Both the position numbers and the translations under genes were made by a program. From Bacteroidota bacterium (GTDB lineage Bacteria; Bacteroidota; Ignavibacteria; Ignavibacteriales; Melioribacteraceae), in the NCBI GenBank assembly GCA_023397505.1, contig JAEWUC010000003.1, positions 1-64,000 of the forward strand: a DNA stretch of 64,000 nt. The letters run 5' to 3'. Numbering within the stretch: position 1 is the stretch's first letter; each line of letters starts with the position of its first letter. Under the pieces are notes generated by a model that worked only from the letters and a program-made list of their open reading frames with translations, was not told the DNA's origin and ran no database searches. Shown piece after piece: positions 1 through 9,861 of this stretch.

Positions 1-2690
1 GTTAAGTAATGAGGATCATTTATGCCAGTAACTTTTATGTTGAAAGTATAAACCGGTGATACATTACCTTCACTGTCGGTCAATGTAAATGTAAAATTAT
101 CTGATGATGATTCTCCACCGTTATGTACATATTTAACCTTCCCATTTGCTATATCGTTTTGGGTAAAGGTATAAGTCTGATTTAATGATATTGCTATTGA
201 GTTGACAAACAATGTTCCATGCTGAGGTAGTTGTTTAACAGTATAGGTTATACTGTAGCTTGGCTCATCACCATCCGAAGCTTTTAGATGCAGGTCGGTT
301 AAAGAAATGCTCTCTCCCTCGTTTAGAATTCCGCTGTTGTTGACTTCCAAAATCGGCGTTGTATTGAGTGTTGGGGTAGTGATATTTATATTTCTTACAA
401 CAATGTTGCTGTTGCCCATACCGCCGCCGCCGTCATTAACCAAAAAACTAACCTCGCGTACTAAAGTATTCGGAGTTCCGTTTGTATTGCGGTATCCAAT
501 GCTGAGTAATGCTGTTTGATAATTTTCAACGGTAGAAGAACCGGTCAGGGTTAACACTCCTTCTCCCGAATCCCATACGCCCGTTATTCCATTTTGATTT
601 GCGAAAGTCAATTCGTCTTCACTGTCGAGGTAATTCATTGTTATAGCGATGATTGCCGATTCAAGATTAGCATTATCCTGGTCAATTACCGTCATCGTGT
701 TTGTTATTGGAATTGAACCTGAACCAACAAGATAATTCAAAGCTGTTTCTTCAATATCATTTAATACCGGCGCATTATTCACCGAGGATATATTTATTCT
801 TCTTGTAACCGTATTGCTGTTATATTCTCCGTCATTAACCGTGATACTTATTGTTCTCTGTAATGTACTCGGCGAGTAACTGGTGTTGTAAAAAGTGATG
901 CTTCTGATTGCAGTCCGGTAATTTGCTCTCATTACATTTCCGGTTAAAGTCAGCGTCCCGGTTTCGGCATTCCATGCAGCGGTTATTCCGTTCTGATCCA
1001 CACAAAACAAAAAATCCTGATCGATCTGATAATTACCAGTTATACGTACAATGGCGCTTACAAAATTTGCATCATCTGCATCGGCTACTGTTATTGTACT
1101 TGTAACCGGCACTATACCCTGTCTTTCGGTATAATTTATAGCGGCTTCTTCGATATCTGCAAGAACCGGGGCATTTGGATTAACAATTGTTGTAACAGAA
1201 TCAATAGCTGATACTCCGCCATTTACTGTTTCCAACTGGAAGTAATATTTTGTTAGTCCCGTTAATTCAGTAATAGCCGCGCTCACTGCAGTTCCGGGTC
1301 CGTCTACCGCTGTTGTAGTAAAAGTTCCGGTTTGCATATTAAGGTTTTCCATATCGGTTCCATAAGCAAAACGATAATTCACTTGTTGATCACGCGCAAT
1401 AATCGAAGTAATTTTTCCGTTTAAGGTCATTGAGTTTGATGTAACCAAGGTGGGTGCAGAAATAGTCGGCATAATCTGCCGTGGAGCAAAACCCGGATTT
1501 ATATAGCCAATCTGAAAATGATCCCCAATCGTATCTTCTCCTTCACTAACAAGTGTGTATGGACGGCTTAAATAAATATCCCAGAGGTAATTCTCTATGG
1601 TCACAATTTGACTACTGTTTGCAGGAAGCGTATAACTGTGCTCTATTCCTTCGCCATTGTCTAATATTATTGTGTGAGCAATATCGTCATTGTTCTGCAG
1701 CTCGAACGTAGCTGTTGTTTCATCAGCAGATATAGGTTCAACAGTAACCCAATCATTGCCCTCCCAGGTATATTCACAATGGGAAACCACTTGATAGACT
1801 TCGCCCTCATACACCACTTCAAGATCGAAACCGTTTACAGTAACAACTTCCACAATACCGTTTGCAGGTATGGTAATTTCTTCTGATAAATAAGCCGCAT
1901 ATAGAGTAACCGTTATTGCTGAGCCATTGTTGTTTTTTAGTCTGTATAAGTGTCCTTCTCCATTATTTACATTTCCCTGCGCAAATACCTGGACATTATA
2001 AATAGGCAGCGGATCATCTGTGGAATATTGGTTATTAGCAGAAAGTTGTTTAAACAATGAAATCCCATTTAGATAAAACGAGGCGATAGTATATTTATAG
2101 GTGTTAGTTAAATGTTGAGTTACTAAAGGTGTCAAATCCAAAGACCCGTTTAGTTCGCTTGAAGTATATTGAATATTTATAGCATCATTAACATCGCCAT
2201 TTGAACCCTCTATATTTTTACCGTTAGTAATGTCAAATTTTGCATATGCCGCATGATCATTGTATGTGGGAACAATTTCAATCCACCGAACCGGATCGGG
2301 ATTAACTATAAAAGGCATATCGCTGCTGTAATATGTTCCCTGTGCAGTTACCATTCTTAACCGGCAATGGTAGTAATTCAAATAATAAGAAGTAGAAGTA
2401 TGACTTACTTCAAAGGAATAACTAACAGCAGAAGCTGCAGAACCATCAAGCGAAGCCGGCGAAGCAGCGACTATATTGTCATACTCGGCAGAGTGGCCAT
2501 ACTCAAAATAAATTTGGCATGGTAAACCATTGGGGTTTACATACCCGTTAAGTTTTACATGATAATGGATTGTGTTCGGGGCAGAATAATACTGCTGAGT
2601 AATTGTAGGCTGCAGCGACTGCACAACCGGATGTTGAGCGTAAAGCTGCTGTACAAAAAACACTATTAAAACTATTAATAGCTTTTTCAT
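1..2690 (-). CDS. Large secreted adhesin-like protein with cadherin-like repeats (C-terminus off the window)
   Basis: The frame is open from an ATG at 2690 to the window edge, giving about 896 residues with no stop; the 3' end lies outside. The start is a signal peptide (MKKLLIVLIVFFVQQLYAQ). Next comes a region of beta-rich segments, including a fibronectin-III-like stretch about residues 400-490. Two near-identical repeats of about 115 residues follow, each opening 'NAPVL.DIEE.A.NY' and containing 'T.VDQDNAN' and 'TG..TLTG' motifs. After these comes a CSPG/cadherin-like repeat ('HGTLFVNS', 'FTFTLTDSEGN'). Such proteins in this phylum are usually exported and often end in a type IX sorting domain, but that end is not visible here. 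It is probably a cell-surface or released adhesin; no catalytic domain is seen. It stands alone behind a 400-base spacer. Confidence 0.8.
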   Translation of the reverse strand, partial: MKKLLIVLIVFFVQQLYAQHPVVQSLQPTITQQYYSAPNTIHYHVKLNGYVNPNGLPCQIYFEYGHSAEYDNIVAASPASLDGSAASAVSYSFEVSHTSTSYYLNYYHCRLRMVTAQGTYYSSDMPFIVNPDPVRWIEIVPTYNDHAAYAKFDITNGKNIEGSNGDVNDAINIQYTSSELNGSLDLTPLVTQHLTNTYKYTIASFYLNGISLFKQLSANNQYSTDDPLPIYNVQVFAQGNVNNGEGHLYRLKNNNGSAITVTLYAAYLSEEITIPANGIVEVVTVNGFDLEVVYEGEVYQVVSHCEYTWEGNDWVTVEPISADETTATFELQNNDDIAHTIILDNGEGIEHSYTLPANSSQIVTIENYLWDIYLSRPYTLVSEGEDTIGDHFQIGYINPGFAPRQIMPTISAPTLVTSNSMTLNGKITSIIARDQQVNYRFAYGTDMENLNMQTGTFTTTAVDGPGTAVSAAITELTGLTKYYFQLETVNGGVSAIDSVTTIVNPNAPVLADIEEAAINYTERQGIVPVTSTITVADADDANFVSAIVRITGNYQIDQDFLFCVDQNGITAAWNAETGTLTLTGNVMRANYRTAIRSITFYNTSYSPSTLQRTISITVNDGEYNSNTVTRRINISSVNNAPVLNDIEETALNYLVGSGSIPITNTMTVIDQDNANLESAIIAITMNYLDSEDELTFANQNGITGVWDSGEGVLTLTGSSTVENYQTALLSIGYRNTNGTPNTLVREVSFLVNDGGGGMGNSNIVVRNINITTPTLNTTPILEVNNSGILNEGESISLTDLHLKASDGDEPSYSITYTVKQLPQHGTLFVNSIAISLNQTYTFTQNDIANGKVKYVHNGGESSSDNFTFTLTDSEGNVSPVYTFNIKVTGINDPHYL

Positions 2691-3091
2691 TTTTCTATCT
2701 CATTTATTAAAAAAAAGGTTTTGACCAATTTTACATGGTCACTTTCTTGTCAGAATAGGAATTGTCCCTCAATTAACATTATAGTTAATATTTTTAATTC
2801 CCGGTTTTCTTCAGATCATTAAATAAATTCAAAAGTCTCTTTTCAGTAAAAATCATTTTATTAAACACAGAGGGAAAATTATTGAACGGTGGTTAGCTCT
2901 TTCAATAGCCAGTTTGTGTAAATGTGATGTGCAGTAATCGCCGTCGTCACTCCCGAACGTTTTTCTTTCTGTCATTCCCGAGCGCTTCTATCGGGAATCT
3001 ATTTTTCATGGATGTCCGATAAAAGCATTCGGACATAACACGTTTTTTTAATGTCGACAAGGGAATTCGGGCAGGACATGTGGAAGAAAAT
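2691..3091. other. Intergenic spacer with two inverted repeats
   Basis: No open frame with coding character is seen. The spacer separates the response regulator ending at 3092 from the adhesin-like gene starting at 2690, both on the minus strand. It must hold the adhesin promoter. Its right half holds two perfect inverted repeats, listed separately. Confidence 0.6.
2974..3035. repeat. Pair of inverted repeats, REP-like
   Basis: ATTCCCGA at 2974-2981 pairs with TCGGGAAT at 2991-2998 (8 of 8). TGTCCGA at 3013-3019 pairs with TCGGACA at 3029-3035 (7 of 7). The first sits within 'GTCATTCCCGAGCGCTTCTA', which resembles the dispersed CATTCCCG...CGGGAAT palindromes found in many bacterial genomes. 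Neither arm is followed by a convincing T-run on the minus strand, so a terminator role is only possible. A second, incomplete copy of the left arm ('TCCCGAACG') lies at 2951-2959. Confidence 0.5.
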
Positions 3092-3718
3092 TCATTTATT
3101 CAGATATTTTACAACAGCTTCCGTCCGGGAATGAACTTGAAGCTTTTCATAAATCTTACGTATATGATTATGAACCGTATCGGAACTAATAGAAAGTTCA
3201 GACGCAATTTCTTTATACAAATATCCTTTCGATAAAAGGTTAAGCACTTGTTCCTCGCGCACAGTTAACGGCGCTTGATCTTCACTTAACTTAACCTGTT
3301 TGCGGTGGAAGGACTGAACAACTTTGCGTGCAATTTGAGCGGACATGGGCGAGCCGCCGAGCGAGACTTCATTCAATGCTGTTAAAATTTCTTCCGGCTT
3401 TGTCAGTTTGAGCAAATAACCCACAGCCCCGGCCTGAAGCGCCTGGAAAATTTTACCCGTGTCTTCATAAACGGTAAGCATAACAATTTGCAGTTTAGGC
3501 ATTTTTGCTTTTAAATTATATGTGCACTCAATACCGTCCATACCGGGAAGGTTTATATCCATTAATACAATTTCGGGAGATTTATAAGACATATCTTTTA
3601 ATGCAGTTTCTGCATCGGGGTAAGCTCCAACACATCTAAAGCCTTCCGATTGTTCCAAAAGCGTAATCAAATTACTGCGGATTTTTTCATCATCTTCAAC
3701 AAGCGCTACGCGTATCAT
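3092..3718 (-). CDS. NarL/FixJ-family response regulator
   Basis: This 208-residue protein has a receiver domain (about 1-120) and a LuxR-type helix-turn-helix (about 145-205, 'LTVREEQVLNLLSKGYLYKEIA'-like). The phospho-acceptor Asp is in 'VLMDINLPGMDG'; the acidic pair is in 'LVEDDE'. The frame can be extended upstream to a TTG at 3757, but the ATG at 3718 begins directly at the receiver strand 'MIRVALVEDDE', so I chose it. It lies 67 bases downstream of the sensor kinase gene ending at 3786, on the same strand, and is the obvious partner of that kinase. The regulated genes are unknown. Confidence 0.9.
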   Translation of the reverse strand: MIRVALVEDDEKIRSNLITLLEQSEGFRCVGAYPDAETALKDMSYKSPEIVLMDINLPGMDGIECTYNLKAKMPKLQIVMLTVYEDTGKIFQALQAGAVGYLLKLTKPEEILTALNEVSLGGSPMSAQIARKVVQSFHRKQVKLSEDQAPLTVREEQVLNLLSKGYLYKEIASELSISSDTVHNHIRKIYEKLQVHSRTEAVVKYLNK

Positions 3719-3785
3719 ATAATTCTTTCTAATTGATATTTTCAACTTAGTGTACAACTACCGGCAGTTCAATAGCCAGTTTAGG

Positions 3786-6700
3786 CTATTGTAATTTCAA
3801 AATTTTTATAGGGAAAACAATTTTTGTTGTTGTTCCCGCATCGATTACGCTTTCCATGGATACTTGTCCGCCGATACTTTCTATCCGGCGACGAATATTT
3901 TTCAAACCGTTTCCGAACATGCGAACATTGTTCATATCGAATCCGCGTCCGTTATCCTTAACAACAATCAATAAATTTGTTTCGTCGACTGAAAGAATTA
4001 TTGTAACGACAGAGGCATCCGCATGTTTAACCACATTATTCATCAATTCCTTTAAAGCCATAATAGTATTATGCCGGAATTCCGAAGATACATTATAAGC
4101 AGGCAGTTCAGGCGGAAATTCCAGCCGGCATCGGATGTCCGCTTTATTTAAAAATTCAGTTGAGAATTGTCCAAAGAAAGATGCGAGATCTTCGAGCGAA
4201 TCGTTTTGAGGATTAAGCGACCACACAATTTCGCTGAAAGTAGATACAACATTTTCCGATGCCGAAGAAATCTCTTCGAGTTTTTCCCTGATGTTATTGT
4301 TGCCGGCGCTTATTTGTTTTGTCATCTCGCTTACAAGCCGAATTTCCGTAAGGCGTGAACCGATTTCATCGTGAAGGTCGCGTGCAATTCTTAAGCGCTC
4401 TCGTTCCATTGCCGCTTCATGTTCCGATCGAATGATTTGTTCGCGCACGCGCTTCATAATTATATAACGGATTACGAAAACTACAATTAACAATACTGCC
4501 AAAACCGATGATGTTTTAAACCACCAGGTCATGTAAAACGGCGGCAGAACTATAATATCAACCACTGTCTCATTATTACTCCAAACACCGTCGCTATTGG
4601 CGCCGCGTACCCTGAACTTATATGAACCCGGATCCAAATTTGTAAATGTTGCTTCCCGTACTGTTCCGGATTGAATCCAGTCCCGGTTAAATCCTTCGAG
4701 TTTGTACTCATACAAATTATGTTTCGGCGTTGTGTATTCAAGAGCGGCAAATTCAAATTGCATAACATTCTGGTCGTACCGAAGAATTATTTCTTTTGCC
4801 GTGCCGATTGATTGTTTCAACGGCAACCGTCCCTCTTTGAATGAAACAGATTGATTAAAAAGCTTGAAATCCGTCAATACTATTTGAGGGGCATTAACAT
4901 TGGTTCGAATATCTTTCGGATAAAACGAATTAAATCCTAAAATACCGCCGAAGTACATTTTTCCGTCGGGCGCTTTATAATATTCTTTCCGGTTGAATTC
5001 GTTGCTTTGCAGTCCGGATTCAACATCATAATTTTTAAATGTTCTGTTATAAGGATTGAAGCGGCATAAACCTTTGTTTGTGCTCATCCAAAGATTGCCT
5101 TCATCATCTATTAAAATGCCATACACAACATTGTTGGGTAAACCATTTTCGGTTGTAAAATGAGTACACATGCCGGTTGCTTTTTCGAAATAATTTAAAC
5201 CTCCGCCTTCTGTTCCAATCCACAAATATTTATCAGGATTGCCTGCATCTTCAATAATGGACAGTATATTATTACTGCTAATCGAACTGCCGTTATGCGG
5301 CTGATATTTATAAGTACTAACACTATTTAATTTAGGATCATAACGGATCAGTCCGCGGTCCGGTGTGCCAAGCCAAAAGATATTATCGTGATCAACCGTA
5401 ACAGCTGAAATATCAGGGTAACCCGCACCCCCGGATTTATTTAAATATTCCGGAATAAAAGTTTTGTCTTCGTACAAACGTATGTGTTTAAATGTTTTAG
5501 AATCCGGGTAATAACGATTGATACCACCAACTGTTGTAATCCAAATATTTCTATTATTATCCTCGAAAACATCACTTACCGGCCATACCGGAGAAGAAGA
5601 AACATTGGACGGATTCGTATTTACCCTTTCAATTAATCGACTCGAAGCATCAATTTTATATAAACCCGTGCGCGGAGTGGCAATTAAATATTCGCCGTTT
5701 TGTGTTTTTCGAATGGGTAAAAATTCCGTTCCTTTTCCGTTGAGAAGAATTTTTGAAGTTTCACCCAAATACTTTCTTAAAGCATCAACAGCTATTGGAT
5801 AAGTCTCCGCTAAAAAAACACCGGGTTTCGAATTAAACATTTTTATATTGGGGTTATATTTCATCACTCCCCAGCCGCCTGTTCCAATCCAAAAGATACC
5901 GGATTTATCTTTGCATACAGCGTTGGTAAACCACTTATCCGATTGTTTGTTAAGAATCGAATATCTTTTTTTCTTTTTATCAAATACTGCTATCATCCGG
6001 AATGAAGAGATATATAATGAATTATCGTTTTCAAGAATGTTACTGACCAAACATGATTCTCCTTGTGAATCCTTCAAGGGAAACCGTTGGATTGTTTTTG
6101 TTTTTATATTGAATAAATTCAAGCCCGATGCTGTACCGTACCATATTAATTCCTTTCCATCCGCAAAAACAGCGGTAACATCATTCATATATTTTTTTTC
6201 ATTAACATTTTTGTCGTTGGGAAGAATATGTGAGAACTTATTGTTTGCCGGATTAAAGCAGTTTAAGCCGCCCTGTGCTGTTCCAATCCATAATAATCCT
6301 TCATCGGATTCACTGATTCCATGAATGTAATTCGAACTAATGCTGTTTGGATCTGAGGCTCGATGCATAAATCGCTGTACCGAATAAGTTACGGGATTAA
6401 ATTTATTTATTCCTCCATCCGTTGTGCCAATCCAAAGAAATCCGTCACGGCTTTCACATATAACAGTTATAAAGTCACTGCTTAACGAATTATTGCCGGC
6501 GCTGCTCCTAAAATGTATAAATGATTCTCTCTCCCGGTTATAAAGATTTAGACCTCCCCCGTTTGTTCCAATCCATAATCGTTCTTTAGAATCTTCAAAA
6601 ATTATTGAAACGTTGTTTTCCGATAAAGAAGTTTTATCGGCGGGATTATGACGATAACATACAAATTCATATCCGTCGTAACGGTTAAGACCGTCTTTCG

Positions 6701-6857
6701 TACCAATCCAGATAAATCCTTTTTTATCCTGATAGATACTATAGATGTAGTTTTGCGACAACCCCTGGTCGATAGTTAAAAATTCCAAATTCTCCTGTGC
6801 AAGAAATATAAGGGGCAAAAAAAACAAGACCAAAACGGCGGGTACAATAAGTCTCAT
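3786..6857 (-). CDS. Sensor histidine kinase with two-component-regulator beta-propeller and Y_Y_Y domain
   Basis: From the ATG at 6857 the protein has 1,023 residues. An N-terminal signal/anchor ('MRLIVPAVLVLFFLPLIFLAQ') leads into a long periplasmic part made of 'GFIWIGT.DGLNRYD'-type propeller repeats to about residue 660. A Y_Y_Y domain follows, then one membrane helix (about 775-795), a HisKA_3 domain with the phospho-accepting His in 'ARDLHDEIG' (about 824), and a HATPase domain with 'NNVVKHA' and 'DNGRGFD'. The architecture is that of Bacteroidota hybrid sensors but without the fused receiver and AraC domains; the regulator is the next gene. After the His, 'DEIGS' lacks the Gln of the usual phosphatase motif DxxxQ. 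The frame extends upstream to a GTG at 6908, adding 17 residues; neither start has a clear Shine-Dalgarno sequence. Confidence 0.88.
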   Translation of the reverse strand: MRLIVPAVLVLFFLPLIFLAQENLEFLTIDQGLSQNYIYSIYQDKKGFIWIGTKDGLNRYDGYEFVCYRHNPADKTSLSENNVSIIFEDSKERLWIGTNGGGLNLYNRERESFIHFRSSAGNNSLSSDFITVICESRDGFLWIGTTDGGINKFNPVTYSVQRFMHRASDPNSISSNYIHGISESDEGLLWIGTAQGGLNCFNPANNKFSHILPNDKNVNEKKYMNDVTAVFADGKELIWYGTASGLNLFNIKTKTIQRFPLKDSQGESCLVSNILENDNSLYISSFRMIAVFDKKKKRYSILNKQSDKWFTNAVCKDKSGIFWIGTGGWGVMKYNPNIKMFNSKPGVFLAETYPIAVDALRKYLGETSKILLNGKGTEFLPIRKTQNGEYLIATPRTGLYKIDASSRLIERVNTNPSNVSSSPVWPVSDVFEDNNRNIWITTVGGINRYYPDSKTFKHIRLYEDKTFIPEYLNKSGGAGYPDISAVTVDHDNIFWLGTPDRGLIRYDPKLNSVSTYKYQPHNGSSISSNNILSIIEDAGNPDKYLWIGTEGGGLNYFEKATGMCTHFTTENGLPNNVVYGILIDDEGNLWMSTNKGLCRFNPYNRTFKNYDVESGLQSNEFNRKEYYKAPDGKMYFGGILGFNSFYPKDIRTNVNAPQIVLTDFKLFNQSVSFKEGRLPLKQSIGTAKEIILRYDQNVMQFEFAALEYTTPKHNLYEYKLEGFNRDWIQSGTVREATFTNLDPGSYKFRVRGANSDGVWSNNETVVDIIVLPPFYMTWWFKTSSVLAVLLIVVFVIRYIIMKRVREQIIRSEHEAAMERERLRIARDLHDEIGSRLTEIRLVSEMTKQISAGNNNIREKLEEISSASENVVSTFSEIVWSLNPQNDSLEDLASFFGQFSTEFLNKADIRCRLEFPPELPAYNVSSEFRHNTIMALKELMNNVVKHADASVVTIILSVDETNLLIVVKDNGRGFDMNNVRMFGNGLKNIRRRIESIGGQVSMESVIDAGTTTKIVFPIKILKLQ

Positions 6858-7094
6858 TAAGTAATTTCTGGCATTCAATTTTTTCAGCGGATTAGAATTT
6901 AAAAACACATCATTTTTTTATTGATTAATATAAAACATACTTCCAAATCCGCCAAAAGAACGGCTAATAATCAAGTACAGAAAACAGCACACTTATTTGA
7001 AACATCACCTGCTCACAAAACACTCGCGAAGCAAAATAAGTATTAGCAGTCATTTATTGTTTAGAAAGTTTTAGAATTTACAGAATTGATTTCC

Positions 7095-7748
7095 TTAGAT
7101 AATATGAGTTTTATTCTCAATTGCAAATTTCAATAATGCATTACTTCCGTGCAGATTAAGCTTTCCACATATATTCGACCGGTGATTCTCTACAGTCTTG
7201 TAGCTAATAAATAATTCTTCTGCAATTTCTTTACTTGTTTTGTTTTCGGCGATTAGAGATAAAACTCTTCTTTCCATTGCGGTAATGTTTTTAAGAATAT
7301 TATTTGCTAATTGGGATTTTTCATTTTTTTTAATTAGAAGACCGGAGATACTTGGTGTAATGTAATGTTTACCTTCGGCAACCAATTTAATTGCAGTAAG
7401 CAGATCGTTAGCTGCATTATCTTTTAAAACAAATCCTTTTACGCCAAGATTTATAACTTCGTCGAAAATGTCTGCATCCGAATACATAGTAAGAATAATT
7501 ATTTCAACAGGAATCTTTTTCTCTCTCAAAGAACGGACTACTTCAATTCCGTTAAAGCCGGGCATATCAATATCTAAAACGGCAACTTTTGGTTTTAATT
7601 TTTCAATGAGCGATATTGCTTCAGGTCCCGTACCGGCTTCACCTAATAATTGCAGCGAGTTATCAGTTGAAATTCTTGCCGATAAACCATCACGAAAAAT
7701 GGGATGATCATCCGCAATAACTATCGATATGATTTCTTCTTTTTTCAT
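7095..7748 (-). CDS. NarL/FixJ-family response regulator
   Basis: The 217 residues form a receiver domain (about 6-125) and a LuxR-type helix-turn-helix (about 150-212). The acidic pair is in 'VIADDHPIFRDGL' and the phospho-acceptor Asp in 'AVLDIDMPGFNG'. The DNA-binding part carries the usual 'ITAMERRVLSLIAENKTSKEIA' helix pattern followed by 'SYKTVENHRSNI'. It starts 10 bases after the stop of the 7TMR-DISM kinase gene, so the two form a single transcription unit. Its sequence is clearly different from the neighbouring regulator at 3092-3718, so the two systems are not a recent duplication. Confidence 0.9.
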   Translation of the reverse strand: MKKEEIISIVIADDHPIFRDGLSARISTDNSLQLLGEAGTGPEAISLIEKLKPKVAVLDIDMPGFNGIEVVRSLREKKIPVEIIILTMYSDADIFDEVINLGVKGFVLKDNAANDLLTAIKLVAEGKHYITPSISGLLIKKNEKSQLANNILKNITAMERRVLSLIAENKTSKEIAEELFISYKTVENHRSNICGKLNLHGSNALLKFAIENKTHII

Positions 7749-7758
7749 TTCTTCAAAA

Positions 7759-9750
7759 TTAGTCTTTTTCTTTTCTTAACGGTAATGTAATTCTAAGCAT
7801 TGTTCCTTTTCCCGGTGAAGAATCAATTTTCATTTCACCCTTTAAGATCATGGCTCTCTCCCTTATTCCGATTAATCCCATTCCTTTTTTCTCTCTGTTT
7901 AAATCTTCTTCACCGGTTGCAAATCCAACGCCATCATCCTGAATAAGTATCAGCACTTCATTTTCTTCCTTTGAAATAGTAATAATAACAGATTTTGCCC
8001 GTGAGTGTTTAATAATGTTGTTGATCCCTTCCTGTATTATACGGTAGATATTAATTTCATAATCTTTAGGAAAGAGGTTATCAATTTCATCAACATACAT
8101 TTTAAATTTAATTTCGGAAGATGATTCAGCACGAATTACAAGCGACTGAATAGCTTTTGTTAATCCGATTCTATCAAGCAGGAATGGACGAAGATTATAA
8201 GTTATCTCGCGCACCTCGTTAATTGCCTGGGATGAAAGGGAAGAAATTTCATCGATATGCCGGCGAGTGGAATTTTCGTCCGAAATATTTTCCATTGCAA
8301 GTACAGCCCTGTTTTTTATGATAAGCAATTCCTGTCCAAGACTATCATGCAATTCTCCGGCAATTCTTTTTCGTTCTTCTTCCTGAGATCTAATTAGGTT
8401 TTGCGTGAATTGTTCTTTTACGGTTTTTTCATTTTGCATAGCTTCATTCGCTATTTGCTGATTCTTAATAGCTTCTTCCTGGGATGTAATCACTTGCTTA
8501 TTCATTCGTACATAATGAGAAATAATTGACCACCCTAGAAAAAGAAACAAAAAGATTCCCCCGAAGTTCAGATAACCCGAATGATTAGTTCCTATTTGAT
8601 ATGCAACATCATAATAGTATTTTATTATTTCCAAGATTACAAAAAGTGCATAAATGTTAAGTGCAGTCAAAAGTATTCTCGTTTCGCGCTTAAGTACGCG
8701 AAAACTTTTTATACTGAACCAGAAAAACACCGGGACAAAAGCGCTTAGTATAAAATAAAATGGCAACGTATGCGTTAAATGAGCCGGTTGAAAAATTACA
8801 TCAACTATCATCATTACTATTGAATAAATAACAAGTATCTGCCAAATACGGCGGAATATTATTTTGTAAGAAACGGCAATAGTTGTCTCCACAAGCATCA
8901 CAAAACCAATAGCGCTGGTGTACATTGAGAGATGACTTATATAATACAAAGTCAGCGGTGCATTTATTATTAACAAACTAATTGGCGGATTATTTGAAAA
9001 CAAGAAAAGACCCAGACTTATAGGTGTAATTATCATTCCAAGGTTGGATTTTATTTCTCTTATCAGAAAAGAAAAAAACAAAAGAAACAGCCCCACAGCA
9101 ATAAAACCCATTGTTGATATAAAATCGCCGATATTATTTGTGATAAGATTGTTGAACAGCATTTTGCCGGAACCAAATTTTACTTCGCCGGAAATTCCAA
9201 TACGGTGTGTATCGCACCTAATATGCATTGTTAGAATTTTACCAGTGTAATTATCCGGCAGTTCAATTAAGTGCCATATCCATCCCAGGAAAGGAAGCTT
9301 TTCTTTTGCATTAACGTCGCCGGTCCTATATATCAAACTGTCGTCAACAAAAACTTCCATGTAATCTTTAATGTAATCGATTAGGATTGCCGGACTGCTT
9401 ATATGCTGCTTGGGAAGTATTGTTTGCAGCCAAAGATGAGTTCTGCCCTCTTCCTCGGCAAGTTCGGCTCTTTCAATTTTTTGCCATCCAGTATCCGAAG
9501 CACTACTTCGTAACCAAAGAGGTTTACCATTTTTATCAATGGGAGAGTTCTCCCACCTGTAGTTCCAATTGCCTTCCAAGTGATAAACAAAATGTGTTTT
9601 TTCCCGTCCTATATTATTTTCAGCAATAAGAGGAACAACCCATAAGGTTATAAAAATAGCAAGCAAGAAATGTCGACGATATTTTTTCAATTTATGATTC
9701 GATTTCGGATTTGCGGCGTTAAAAATATAAAGGAAGGGATAGATAAACAA
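7759..9750 (-). CDS. 7TMR-DISM sensor histidine kinase (NarX/DesK class)
   Basis: A signal segment ('FLLAIFITLWVVPLIAE') is followed by a periplasmic jelly-roll-like sensor region (about 45-205, with 'ILIDYIKDYMEVFVDD'), seven membrane helices (about 210-415), a coiled coil (about 425-460), HisKA_3 with the His in 'AGELHDSLGQEL' (about 467), and HATPase ('NNIIKHS', 'DDGVGFA', 'GMGLIGIRERA'). The His is followed by DSLGQ, a complete DxxxQ phosphatase motif. No ATG lies upstream of the signal segment. The start is either TTG at 9750 or TTG at 9690; the latter gives a cleaner signal peptide (MKKYRRHF...). It is the partner of the regulator 10 bases downstream. The ligand is unknown; this sensor class often binds carbohydrates or other small molecules. 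Confidence 0.85.
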   Translation of the reverse strand: MFIYPFLYIFNAANPKSNHKLKKYRRHFLLAIFITLWVVPLIAENNIGREKTHFVYHLEGNWNYRWENSPIDKNGKPLWLRSSASDTGWQKIERAELAEEEGRTHLWLQTILPKQHISSPAILIDYIKDYMEVFVDDSLIYRTGDVNAKEKLPFLGWIWHLIELPDNYTGKILTMHIRCDTHRIGISGEVKFGSGKMLFNNLITNNIGDFISTMGFIAVGLFLLFFSFLIREIKSNLGMIITPISLGLFLFSNNPPISLLIINAPLTLYYISHLSMYTSAIGFVMLVETTIAVSYKIIFRRIWQILVIYSIVMMIVDVIFQPAHLTHTLPFYFILSAFVPVFFWFSIKSFRVLKRETRILLTALNIYALFVILEIIKYYYDVAYQIGTNHSGYLNFGGIFLFLFLGWSIISHYVRMNKQVITSQEEAIKNQQIANEAMQNEKTVKEQFTQNLIRSQEEERKRIAGELHDSLGQELLIIKNRAVLAMENISDENSTRRHIDEISSLSSQAINEVREITYNLRPFLLDRIGLTKAIQSLVIRAESSSEIKFKMYVDEIDNLFPKDYEINIYRIIQEGINNIIKHSRAKSVIITISKEENEVLILIQDDGVGFATGEEDLNREKKGMGLIGIRERAMILKGEMKIDSSPGKGTMLRITLPLRKEKD

Positions 9751-9861
9751 TTAAGATTTTCTTATTTATCTCTTTCATTGTGGTAAGTCACAAATTGAAT
9801 ATGAACAACATTAATATAAAATTTTGAGCAAATGGCAATTAGCTTTTGGATTTTAGAATAT

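Noticed and set aside
5848..6324. Plus-strand open frame of 158 codons inside the propeller kinase gene
   Set aside because: It is antisense to conserved propeller repeats and has no recognisable protein features; it is a shadow of the real gene.
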